A stretch of 64,000 nt of DNA from Sabellastarte sp. h YS-2021 (taxonomy: Eukaryota > Annelida > Polychaeta > Sabellida > Sabellidae): assembly GCA_964017235.1 (NCBI GenBank), contig OZ024927.1:27423160-27487159 (forward strand), given 5' to 3'. This document shows positions 49,118-59,779 of the stretch, piece after piece. The translations under genes and the position numbers were made by a program. Every line of letters begins with the position of its first letter. Within the stretch, counting starts at the first letter, position 1. Below the pieces are notes generated by a model. That model was not told where the DNA came from, did no database searches, and saw only the letters and a list, made by a program, of their open reading frames with translations.

Positions 49118-50071
49118 CAGGGTTCACGAAGTACCTCTGAAAAATGGAGTCCAACGGACTACATGACCTCCTAAAAATGGAGTCCCGATCTTATATTTTG
49201 GAGTCCAGAGTTTGTGTTAGGGTTATGAAACATAGGGTACCTTGTACCTTTGGCACATCAAAAAGGGGGTACCATGGTGTGAAAATAGGGTAGAAGTAAT
49301 AATCTTCACATATTCCTCAATCAATTCTTTTTATAGATAGCTCCAGTTTATTATTTTATTTCATAATATGCATCTATGGATATATAGTAGTTTTTAAAGT
49401 ATTAGAAAATCAAAAAGATGAACCCCAGTCATCAAACTTCATTTTGTTGTAATTCTAGTGAAATTTATTTATTTTTCTTCTTATATTATTTAAGCTACAA
49501 ATATGATATTTTTACTGTTTGAAAGACGAATATTTGCAGTTTGTGTGTGACAAAAATCCATCGAGTAGTTCTGGAGGTATAGTGTTTTTCCTGGGGACCT
49601 TCCGGGGTTAAAAATATAAGAATTTCGGAGATTTAGTATAATGCGTCTCCCCAAGAAGCACCGTTCTGGCTTCTCGTTTTGATTGTTTCCGTGCAGAGAT
49701 CACGCTTTCTTCGATCAGATGTATACGTTTCGAGTAGATTTGCTAGTGTACAATACTAGCACTCACTGCCATTTCGAAAGGATCTCGCCTGGCTCTCGTC
49801 TCGCATGAAATCTCGCATAACAATGGTGGATGTAAACAACTTGCTTGGAAATCGCTCGAAACCATTTAATTTTAAAATATAAAGCTTATCTTTAGTGTTA
49901 TATATATATTGTGTGCATATCTACGCTTCCTAGTTGGACAACCAACCGAAATTTGCTTCTGAAACAGACATAAAAATCGCGTCCGGATGGACGCACTGAC
50001 AACCGAAATTCGCGTCCAAATCTGAAATACCGCGTATATAACCTACTCGGACGGCGTAATCGCGAACCCTG
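49118..50071. mobile_element. Inverted-repeat DNA element with 5-bp ATCAC duplication (954 bp)
   Basis: The left end CAGGGTTCACGA and the right end TCGCGAACCCTG are inverted with one mismatch. ATCAC lies directly outside both (49113-49117 and 50072-50076). It contains ATGGTGGATGTAAACAAC at 49823. CAGGG ends suit hAT, but hAT duplications are usually 8 bp, so the superfamily is open. Confidence 0.7.
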
Positions 50072-50279
50072 ATCACAATGAACCCCAATGCTTTAATCCT
50101 ACAAAATTCTTCTTCTTTGAGCCCCTGCTAACACTTCAATAGAAGATTTTTTCTTTTGATCATCCCTACAACTACTATAAATAGTGATTTGATTTTAGAA
50201 AATACTCAGTGTATGTTAAAGTGTACATAAGTCTTCATACTTCCAATCAACTTATCAACTATAAATTATTTCCACATTC

Positions 50280-51868
50280 CATGCCCTGAGCCATTGAATG
50301 TACACATTCAACAGTTTCACCCATTGAATCTATACATTCCACAGCTGAGCCATTGAATGTATATGTCACAGTGGAAACTCCAATCCAGTGCCATTTCTAA
50401 TTCCCCTAGTGGTAGTTCCAATTGGAACCACCACTAGTGCTACTTCCAATTGGAACTACCACTAGTGCCATTTCTAATCCTTTGCTGATAAACAACAATT
50501 AGAAGTAGCACTAGTGCTAGTTCCAATTGGAACTACCACTAGGGGAATTAGAAATGGCACTAGTGGTAGTTCCAATTAGAACTACCACTAGGGGAATTAG
50601 AAATGGCCCTGACTCTTGATTTGACTTCTCATGAAGAAGTTCATCATTGATCACAAACTGTTTTTTTACATACAGTAAATGATAATACATACAGTATTTA
50701 CATACAGTAAATGACAATACATACAATACACAATATGAGGTCATTTCACAAGTTTTAATGTTTTATATCACTTGAGGAACCATTGGATTGGAAGTCTTCA
50801 GACAGTATAGCATATTTCTGGCACTAAGTTTTTGTACTTTAAAGTTTTTTAAAACCCAGTACTTAAAGAAGCTACAACTTGGTCATATTTGTCTTGTGAT
50901 ATAGAGAAAGTACTTCTACTCTTTTCCACTAGTCCATCAATATGCTTTTCAAGCTGTCTCACAAACTCAGACTTCTGTTCATCCATACTTCTTGGTGTAT
51001 GTGAAACTTTAGTTAATAACTATTCACTGTTGTTTCCAAAAGTTAAACTGACCATTGCCTATATGGGCTGGTCTTATATAGACACAGTAGCACAGTTAAT
51101 TACAGAAATGTATTCCTTTGATGGGCAGGGTCCTCAGTGGCCTAGTGGTTAGCAAGTTTGGCATCTAATCATAGGCTGTCACCTCTGTGGGTTCGAGTCC
51201 CACAAGTGGCAATTCTGAGGACCTGTCCCAATATGACCCTGGCTGTTGAACGGGACGTAAAACCCCAACTTTGACTTTGTCCTTTGATGGGCCCCTTTTA
51301 TGTGTTCTAAAGAAAGATAGATCAAAATGATGACATGGATTACCTGCATAACTATAATCTAGAATATTAAAGCAAATTGCTGCTCTGGTGAGAGCTGCTC
51401 ATCTGAGCAGATATCACAATTAAAGGGACAAAATGGGGTAAATTTCAATTCAGATTAGAAATTAGTGTTGTCACAAAAATGTTGATTGATGATTTTAGAA
51501 ATTACACCTTTCAAAGATTTAGTGCCATTTCTAATTCCCCTAGTGGTAGTTCCAATTGGAACTACCACTAGTGCTATTTCTAACTCCCCTAGTGCTGCTT
51601 CCAATTAGAAGTACAACTAGTGGTAGTTCCAATTGGAAGCAGCACTAGGGGAATTAGAAATGGCACTAGTGGTAGTTCCAATTGGAAGTAGCACTAGTGG
51701 TAGTTCCAATTGGAAGTACCACTAGGGGAATTAGAAATGGCACTGGATTGGAGTTTCCACTGTGACATATACATTCAACAGTTTGCCCATTGAATCTATA
51801 CATTCAACGGTTTGACCCGTTGAATGTATACATTCAACAGTTATCTACATTCAATACAACATATGCAT
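50280..51868. mobile_element. Foldback locus built from short palindromes
   Basis: The left arm (50280-50610) and right arm (51515-51868) are inverted copies. The outer parts carry TTGAATGTATACATTCAA-type words. A non-palindromic joint follows (CACAGTGGAAACTCCAATCC at about 50368 and its complement at about 51745). The inner parts carry repeats of CTAGTGGTAGTTCCAATTGG, whose continuation completes a 32-bp palindrome. The loop of about 900 bp contains a SINE. No coding sequence was found. Confidence 0.8.
51127..51279 (+). repeat. tRNA-derived SINE with 13-bp target-site duplication
   Basis: The body starts GGTCCTCAGTGGCCTAGTGG, which includes a good A box (TGGCCTAGTGG). A B box GGTTCGAGTCC follows at about 51190, so an RNA polymerase III promoter is present. 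The 3' part contains GAACGGGACGTAAAACCCC, a tail that may correspond to a conserved animal SINE domain such as that of MetaSINEs (from memory, uncertain). TCCTTTGATGGGC flanks both sides (51114-51126 and 51280-51292), showing retrotransposition by a LINE partner. Confidence 0.85.
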
Positions 51869-52739
51869 TCCTTTTTATATTGATTTCCTTAACTCTTTAG
51901 CAGACTTTTAATCAAAATGTTAAAGCACAAGTATATACAATACATCTTGGCTGAATACAGAAGGTACCTTTTGTACAGTCTTTGAGATGGATTTGTGTTT
52001 GTTGAGATCTATAACTCCAAGCATTATACTGATTATAGTCTTAGCATGTGTCTGATTCATATGCTGGATACTAAGGCTGTGAAAAACAACACCGAGTATT
52101 CGTCTCAAAAGAACCGATCCAAATTCACATTTTAGTTATCAACCAATGGAAGTGTCAGAGAAGCAAACATGGCGGATGATGTAAACAAAACGCTACGAAA
52201 AATAACATCAGATAGCTGTATAAATAAGGAAAATTATGTGAAAGATTAATATTAGGTAGATAAATCTGACAGAATCCTAAGGTTTACCAAAGTATTTCAA
52301 CGTTTTACAGTATATTTAAGCGTCCCTTGCGGGACGCTTGTTTGTGTATGGGAGAGCTTCCGGCTCCGCCGGCTCCTGCGGCTCCGCCGGCTCCGCATTT
52401 TGTTTTCCTTATAACTCTGTAACCGTTAGGCGGATTCTTTTCAAATTTGGCAGGTTTAGGCAGTAGCCTTGGGGAATTTTTTTGAATATGCTGCAGTGAC
52501 ATTTCAACCAATCAGAGAGGTCACATGACCAAAAATGTCTTTTTTCGATGGGGAAGCTTGTCCGGATGATAACTTGAAAGGAATTTTATCAATTCACCTG
52601 AAACTTGGCAAATGCATTCATTCTATTAAAATCTGGAAATCATTAGATTTTGGCATTGATTGGTCAAGAAATGGCCGAGTAATTAATGATTAATTAATCA
52701 TTACGAATTTTCCAAATAAGGAAAACACAAAAATGCTTA

Positions 52740-53830
52740 TATCTCGAAAACCGTGCTAGTTAGAGCGATTTCGACGAAATTTTTGACCCGCAGGGTATCT
52801 CTGTGGAGTAGTTTTCCCAATTTTGAAAAAAAAATTTGTCTCGCCCAAAATGGCGGCCATTTTGAATTTTCGAAATTTTCGCAAAAATTGCAAAACACAA
52901 AAATGCTTATATCTCGAAAACCGTGCTAGATAGAGCAATTTCGACAAAATTTTTGAGCCACAGGATATCTCTGCGGAGTACTTTTCCCAATTTTCAAAAA
53001 ATTTTTGTCTCGCCAAAAATGGCGGCCATTTTGAATTTTCGAAATTTTCGCAAAAATTGCAAAACACAAAAATGCTTATATCTCGAAAACCGTGCTAGAT
53101 AGAGCGATTTCGACGAAATTTTTGACCCGCAGGGTATCTCTGCAGAGTAGTTATTCCAATTTTGAAAAATTTTTGTCTCGCCAAAAATGGCGGCCATTTT
53201 GAATTTTCGAATTTTTCGCAAAAATTGCAAAACATAAAAATGCTTATATCTCGAAAACCCTGCTAGATAGAGCGATTTCGACAAAATTTTTGACCCACAG
53301 GGTATATCTGCAGAGTAGCCATGCCAATTTTCAAAAAAATTTTGTCTCGCCAAAAATGGCGGCCATTTTGAATTTTCGAATTTTTCGCAAAAATTGCAAA
53401 ACATAAAAATGCTTATATCTCAAAAACCCTGCTAGATAGAGCGATTTCGACAAAATTTTTGATCCACAGGGTATCTCTGCAGAGTAGCCATGCCAATTTT
53501 CAAACAAAAAATTTCTCGCAAAAAATGGCGGCCATTTTGAATTTTCGAATTTTTCGCAAAATTGCAAAACACAAAAATGCTTATATCTCGAAAACCGTGC
53601 TAGATAGAGCGATTTCGACGAAATTTTTGACCCACTGGGTATCTCTGCAGAGTAGCCATGCCAATTTTCAAAAAAAATTTTATCTTGCCAAAAGTGGCGG
53701 CCATTTTGAATTTTCGAATTTTTGCGCAAAAATTGCAAAACACAAAAATGCTAATATTTCGAAAACCGTGCTACATAGAGCGATTTCGACGAAATTTTTT
53801 ATCTTCAGGGTATCTCTGCAGAGCAGCTAT
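52740..53830 (+). repeat. 169-bp satellite with ATGGCGGCCATTTTGAA
   Basis: Units carry GCTTATATCTCGAAAACCG, GAGCGATTTCGACGAAATTT, CAGGGTATCTCTGCAGAGTA and AAATGGCGGCCATTTTGAAT, spaced by about 169 bp. Related units occur in element D (57120-57870). Open frames of up to 136 codons on both strands are by-products of the repeat. Confidence 0.9.
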
Positions 53831-56130
53831 CCCAAAGAGCTTTCACTTGGTGAAGTTTCAGACCCATAGCTAATTGCTCACCTACTCAAAAAGAGTAAAT
53901 GCGAATTACCTCTAAAAGTATTGCAGATGGCCAATTTTTCTCAAATAACTCATTCACCTACTTTTGGAAGAGCTTTCACATGGTGAAGTTTCAGACCCAT
54001 AGCCAATTACTCACCTACTCAAAATGAGTAAATGCGAATTATCTCTAAAAGTATTGCAGATAGCCAATTTTTCTCAAATAACTCATTCACCTACTTTTGG
54101 GAGAGCTTTCACTTGGTGAAGTTTCAGACCCATAGCTAATTATTTACCTACTCAAAATGAGTAAATGCTAATTATCTGTAAAAGTATTGCGGATACCCAA
54201 TTTTTCTCAAATAACTCACTCATCTACTTGTGGGAGAGCTTTCACTCTGTGAAGTTTCAGACCCATAGCTAATTACTCACCTACTCAAAATGAGTAAATG
54301 CGAATTATCTCTAAAAGTATTGCAGATAGCCAATTTTTCTCAAATAACTCATTCACCTACTTTTGGCAGAGCTTTCACTTGGTGAAGTTTCAGACCCATA
54401 GCTAATTACTCACCTACTGAAAATGAGTAAATGTGAATTATCTCTAAAAGTATTGCAGATAGCCAATTTTTCTCAAATAACTCATTCACCTACTTTTGGG
54501 AGAGCTTTCACTTGGTGAAGTTTCAGACCCATAGCTAATTACTCACCTACTCAAAATGAGTAAATGCGAATTATCTCTAAAAGTATTGCAGATAGCCAAT
54601 TTTTCTCAAATAACTCATTCACCTACTTTTGGGAGAGCTTTCACTTGGTGAAGTTTCAGACCCATAGCTAATTACTCACCTACTCAAAATGAGTAAATGC
54701 GAATTATCTCTAAAAGTATTGCAGATAGCCAATTTTTCTCAAATAACTCATTCACCTACTTTTGGGAGAGCTTTCACTTGGTGAAGTTTCAGACCCATAG
54801 CTAATTACTCACCTACTCAAAATGAGTAAATGTGAATTATCTCTAAAAGTATTGCAGATAGCCAATTTTTCTCAAATAACTCATTCACCTACTTTTGGCA
54901 GAGCTTTCACTTGGTGAAGTTTCAGACCCATAGCTAATTACTCACCTACTCAAAATGAGTAAATGCGAATTATCTCTAAAAGTATTGCAGATAGCCAATT
55001 TTTCTCAAATAACTCATTCACCTACTTTTGGGAGAGCTTTCACTCTGTGAAGTTTCAGACCCATAGCTAATTACTCACCTACTCAAAATGAGTAAATGCG
55101 AATTATCTCTAAAAGTATTGCAGATAGCCAATTTTTCTCAAATAACTCATTCACCTACTTTTGGCAGAGCTTTCACTTGGTGAAGTTTCAGACCCATAGC
55201 TAATTACTCACCTACTGAAAATGAGTAAATGCGAATTATCTCTAAAAGTATTGCAGATAGCCAATTTTTCTCAAATAACTCATTCACCTACTTTTGGCAG
55301 AGCTTTCACTTGGTGAAGTTTCAGACCCATAGCTAATTACTCACCTACTCAAAATGAGTAAATGCGAATTATCTCTAAAAGTATTGCAGATAGCCAATTT
55401 TTCTCAAATAACTCATTCACCTACTTTTGGGAGAGCTTTCACTTGGTGAAGTTTCTGACCCATAGGAAATTACTCACCTACTCAAAATGAGTAAATGCGA
55501 ATTATCTCTAAAAGTATTGCAGATAGCCAATTTTTCTCAAATAACTCATTCAATTTTTCTCAAATAACTCATTCACCTACTTTTGGCAGAGCTTTCACTT
55601 GGTGAAGTTTCAGACCCATAGATAATTATTCACCTACTCAAAATGAGTAAATGTGAATTATCTCTAAAAGTTTGCAGATAGCCAATTTTTCTCAAATAAC
55701 TCATTCACCTACTTTTGGGAGAGCTTTCACTCTGTGAAGTTTCAGACCCATAGCTATTTATTCACCTACTCAAAATGAGTAAATGCTAATTATCTGTAAA
55801 AGTATTGCGGATACCCAATTTTTATCAAATACTCATTCATCTACTTGTGGGAGAGCTTTCACATGGTGAAGTTTCAGACCCATAGCTAATTACTCACCTA
55901 CTCAAAATGAGTAAATGCGAATTATCTCTAAAAGTATTGCAGATAGCCAATTTTTCTCAAATAACTCATTCACCTACTTTTGGGAGAGCTTTCACTTGGT
56001 GAAGTTTCAGACCCATAGATAATTATTCACCTACTCAAAATGAGTAAATGTGAATTATCTCTTAATAGTATTGCAGATAGCCAATTTTTCTCAAATAACT
56101 CATTCACCTACTTTTGGAAGACCTTTCACA
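53830..56130 (+). repeat. 133-bp satellite, about 17 units
   Basis: Units carry GAGCTTTCACTTGGTGAAG, TTTCAGACCCATAGCTAATT, CTACTCAAAATGAGTAAATG and AAAAGTATTGCAGATAGCC with a 133-bp period (for example 53951 to 54084, and 54616 to 54749). Units near 54.4-55.4 kb are almost identical, indicating recent amplification. The same satellite occurs in element G. Confidence 0.9.
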
Positions 56131-56740
56131 CACGAAAATGAAAAATTGTGAATATCTCGGAAAAGCTATTTCTTCTGCTTTAATGCTCGGCGGGAGATAC
56201 ACACCACGGCAGTGGTCTTGACAAAAATTTGTGTCTCCCCAAAAATGGTGGCCATTTTGAATTTTCAAAGTTTTTGCAAAACACAAAAATGTTTATATCT
56301 CGAAAACCGTGCTATATGGAGTGAACTCAACAAAATTTTGGACCTGCTGGGTATCTCTGCAGAGTAGCCATGCCAATTTTCAAAATATTTTTGTCTCACC
56401 AAATATAGCGGCCATTTTTAATTTTTTGCAAAACACAAAAATGCTTATATCTTGAAAACCGGGCTAGATAGAGCAGACTGCGCTGACTTTGGTTGCCACA
56501 ACAGTATAAGGCTAGAAACGAAGCATTTTCTTAATACTTTAGCACTCACCTTTATATCCTTTTCGGGACGCTTTGTTTTTGCTATGCAAAAACATTATCT
56601 TTTTTTTTTGCGAGCGATCCTCTAGTTAATATTTTTTTCGGTTACCCGCTTCGCCACTTTGTACTCGGTTTCTCAAAGAATTCAGACCGTTTCGGGTAAC
56701 CGGGTAACCTATCACAGCCTTACCGGATACCTATCTTAAT

Positions 56741-58022
56741 TATGTCCACCCACTGGGGGGTGGACATATTATTTTTGCTTTTTCCACCGTTTGGCGTCCC
56801 ACTTGGTTTCCAGACATTTTAGGCAACAGTTCTTACCCTATCTTTACCAAATTTGGCATGCAGGTTTATTGGGTTAATAGCTTGTATGGGATTGCTTTTG
56901 GTGATGATAGCTCTATAGCTAACTGAGTAATAGCTACTTTGCTACTTTTGAGTATCTCTTTGGTTTCCAGACATTTTAAGGAATGCTATTAAACCTATCT
57001 TTCTGAAATTTGGTATGGAGGTTCATTGGGTTAATAGCTTGTATGGGATTGCTTTTGGGGGTAATTGCTTCATAGATGACTGAGTAATTAATTAAATAAA
57101 TGAGTAATTGGCTATTTTGAATACTGAAAAAGGCAAATGTGCTCATATCTCCAAAACCGTGCAAGATAGAGCAATTTCGTCGAAATTATCAACCCACAGG
57201 GTATCTAAGGAATGTACTCTTTGCAATTTTCAAAAAATTTTCCCCTCCCCAAAAATGGCGGCCATTTTGAATTTTCGAATTTTTGCCATAAATGGCAAAA
57301 CACAAATTTGCTTCTATCTCCTTAACCGTGCGAGATAGAGCGATTTCGTCGAAATTTTCGACCCACAGGGTATCTTAAGGAATGTAATTTTTGCAATTTT
57401 CAAAAAAAATTCCCCTCCCAAAAAATGGCGGCCATTTTGAATTTTTCGAATTTTTGCCAAAAATGGCAAAACACAAATTTGCTTCTATGTCCTTAACCGT
57501 GCGAGATAGAGCGATTTCGTTGAAATTTTCGACCCACAGGGTATCTAAGAAATGTACTCTTGGCAATTTTCAAAAAATTTTCCCCTCCCCACATATGGCG
57601 GCCATTTTGAATTTTCGAATTTTGGCCCAAAATGGAAAAACACAAATTTACCTTAACCGTGCAAAATAGAGTTATTTCGGTGAAATTTTCGACCCACAGG
57701 GTATCTAAGAAATGTACTCTTGCCAATTTTCAAAAAATTTTCCTCTTCCCAAAAATGGCGGCCATTTTGAATTTTCAAATTTTTGCCAAAAATAGAAAAA
57801 CAGAAATTTGCTTCTATCTTCTTAACCATGCAAGATAGAGTGATTTCGTCAAAATTTTCGACCCAACCAATGCAAAAAGGCATGAAGCTGAAATAATTTA
57901 CATCTACACTAATAAATATTTGATATATTTTACAAATGAAACAGGGTCTTGTAAGACTATTGTACAATTTTGGCAAAAGGTTCATGGGGTGGACATTACA
58001 CACGATAATGTGTGTTCTTCTA
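56741..58022 (+). mobile_element. HINE-like satellite element D (1.3 kb)
   Basis: The 5' palindrome TATGTCCACCC / GGGGTGGACATA is at 56741-56768. Two diverged units with TTTGGTTTCCAGACATTTTA follow, then about four to five 169-bp-type units (57120-57870). The 3' side has the palindrome arm GGGGTGGACAT (57986-57996) and a hairpin ACACAC/GTGTGT (57998-58015), then TTCTTCTATG. The exact 3' end is uncertain, because a TCTAGTT also occurs further on at about 58075. Confidence 0.6.
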
Positions 58023-58484
58023 TGCTATCCTGTTTCTATTCATATGTCGCAGCTACTATCAACAGGGCGTCCTATTTCTAGTTTGATATAATGTTCTGCT
58101 GATTTGAAAAAAATGTAAATTTTAGAAACAAAAATGCAATTTTGTTAGAGATTGTGTTTATTGGCTTTGCAGAAATGTTAATTTGTAAACAAAAATGAAA
58201 GTTAAGCTCAATTGTCACAGACTAGTCTTGAAACAAGATATAACGTGATATTGTATATTTTTTTTTATAGTTTAAAACTTTTAGAGTAAATTATTAAAGT
58301 TGTTATACAGAAATGCATGTTTTACTTTGCCAAACTTAAGTTTGTGGTGGTTCAGTAGGAACATGGTCAACATAGAACTTTTTGGGTCTTAATACAAAAG
58401 TATTTCTAGAAATGCACTCACAGCACACTGATATGTGTAGTTCAGTAGCTTACCACAATACCATGTCTCGTTTCTTTACATTAG

Positions 58485-58617
58485 AAACCCCGAGTGAGTG
58501 ATTCTGAGCAGACACTGCCACCCAAACCTCCGACTGACCCCAACAGATCTACCCGTCGTCCTGCCTCCAGAACTAAACACTTACAGCAGTCTCTCAACAC
58601 AGACAGTCCACAGGAGG
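58485..58617 (+). CDS. ARMC2: ARMC2 orthologue, third coding exon
   Basis: A 133-base exon between TTTCTTTACATTAG and GTGAGTAC encodes 44 residues beginning KPRVSDSEQTLPPKPPTDPN and ending SPQE plus one base. It joins exon 2 in phase 0. In vertebrate ARMC2 the block after SGTRLSPLE likewise starts with K-P and continues with a P-K-P-P-x-D-P stretch and basic residues. The middle of the exon is low-complexity and weakly conserved, so identity comes mainly from order and phase. The next exon lies beyond the window. The exon's last bases seeded a minisatellite in the following intron. Confidence 0.75.
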
Positions 58618-58657
58618 GTGAGTACTAAATACAGACAACCTACAACAGGGTGAGTAC

Positions 58658-59120
58658 TAGTGTTCTCGTGACAACTTGCCAACTCGAGTTTCATATCGTT
58701 TTTGTTCCAACTCGTGAACATGAGTTTGTCTTATTGCAAACTCGAGTTCCTTTAAAATACTGCAAAAAGTATATAAATAAACCACTTGCCGATGTACAAA
58801 GATGCAATAAAAGCACAATTTGACTTGTATACTTAATATTTTCCTTCATATTTATCTATTACAACGTAAAGCCAATGATATCTCTCCATATACCTTACCT
58901 GGAAAAACAACTAATCAAAACGTCCGTTTTATTTCTCAACATGGCGAGAATGTTGATCCTTATTTTGCAGGTAAAATATGACCAATTTTGTTAGAATATG
59001 AGTAAAAATAGATTTCATTATGAAAGGAATCATATTATGAAATATTGTTATTGACTTGAGTTGACTCGTCAGTGATTCATGAAACTCGAGTCCGTACTTT
59101 GACGGCTCGCGGAAGCACTA
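58658..59120. mobile_element. hAT-type MITE inserted in a duplicated splice-donor repeat
   Basis: It starts TAGTGTTCTCG, ends CGGAAGCACTA and is flanked by perfect GTGAGTAC duplications (58650-58657 and 59121-59128). Inside are inverted AACTCGAGT words, and ATGGCGAGAATG at 58941. Confidence 0.9.
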
Positions 59121-59240
59121 GTGAGTACTAAACACAGACAGCATACAGGAGGGTGAGTACTAAACACAGCTGACAGGAGGTTGAGTACAAAACAGACAGT
59201 CCACAGTACAGTGGACACAAACAGGACATTGAGTACTAAC

Positions 59241-59672
59241 TAGTGTTGGGAATCGCCTCCAAGTTGCATGGTTGATTAATCGTCCATTTTTCCGAGCGAT
59301 GATCGAGCCATAATCGATTCTATTGTTGGTTGTATCATGAAACACATTCCGGGATGAAATGTATGTCAATGGGGTAGGAATAACGGTGTTCCGACATTTA
59401 GAACCTATAAAAAACACTCACTTCCTGTAAATATGGCGGTAGATATAAACAAACCCAAAATTCGTTACAAATCTGTTGATTTATAACGGAAACTGTCCAG
59501 AATATTTTTAAAAAACATGTGGATATTTAGATACATAAAGAAAGGTAACTAAATATTACAAAATTTTCAGTGATAATGATGAATTGATGGACACTAGTTC
59601 CAGATCGATCATCACTACTACAGTGAATTTCGAACGAGCATTCGATGTTTGTAGACGATCGTTCTACCACTA
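59241..59672. mobile_element. hAT-type MITE, second insertion in the minisatellite
   Basis: It starts TAGTGTTGGGAATCG, ends CGTTCTACCACTA and is flanked by perfect GTACTAAC duplications (59233-59240 and 59673-59680). It contains ATGGCGGTAGATATAAACAA at 59433. Confidence 0.9.
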
Positions 59673-59779
59673 GTACTAACCACAGATGGTCCACAGTAGG
59701 GTGAATTCTAAACATTACTGTGAAGATGGTGGGTCCTAAACAAACACACCACAGAAGGGTGAGTACAAAATAGTGAAAA

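Larger units (their letters stand above)
52317..56626 (+). mobile_element. HINE-like satellite element C (complete, 4.3 kb)
   Basis: The 5' palindrome AAGCGTCCC / GGGACGCTT is at 52318-52339, followed by a GGCTCCGCC-rich leader. The core is about six units of 169 bp (52740-53830), about seventeen units of 133 bp (53830-56130) and about two more 169-bp units. The 3' side has GGGACGCTTT (about 56565-56574), a perfect hairpin GTTTTTGC/GCAAAAAC (about 56574-56592) and CCTCTAGTT (to 56627). Compared with the empty MITE copy, TTAA is present once in the empty site and at both junctions here. This allows either T/T insertion without duplication or a 4-bp TTAA duplication. Confidence 0.7.
52072..56722. 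mobile_element. hAT-type MITE split by element C
   Basis: The left part (52072-52316) and right part (about 56627-56722) together match the intact MITE at 37421-37772. The ends are TAAGGCTGTGA and TCACAGCCTTA. The flanks CTGGATAC (52064-52071) and CCGGATAC (56723-56730) are an 8-bp duplication with one mismatch. It contains ATGGCGGATGATGTAAACAA at 52170. Confidence 0.9.
40041..58484 (+). other. ARMC2: ARMC2 intron 2 (about 18.4 kb, almost wholly repeats)
   Basis: The donor is GTAAGT at 40041 and the acceptor TTTCTTTACATTAG ends at 58484, phase 0 at both joins. In order it contains a minus-strand LINE end, element B, a hAT MITE, a foldback locus with a MITE and a SINE, a hAT MITE split by element C, and element D. 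Stretches with nothing recognised are 47018-47432, 47837-48593 and about 58023-58484. Confidence 0.75.

Noticed and set aside
51127-51200. A functional tRNA gene
   Set aside because: A and B boxes are good but the cloverleaf does not close, the body extends about 80 bp further, and 13-bp duplications flank it, so it is a SINE.
52756-53869. Open frames of 103-136 codons on both strands
   Set aside because: They follow the 169-bp satellite, overlap one another on opposite strands and repeat the same peptide per unit; no gene is supported.
53830-56130. Centromeric satellite block
   Set aside because: The array is bounded by the cap and tail of element C and lies in an intron, so it is part of a mobile element and not a centromere.
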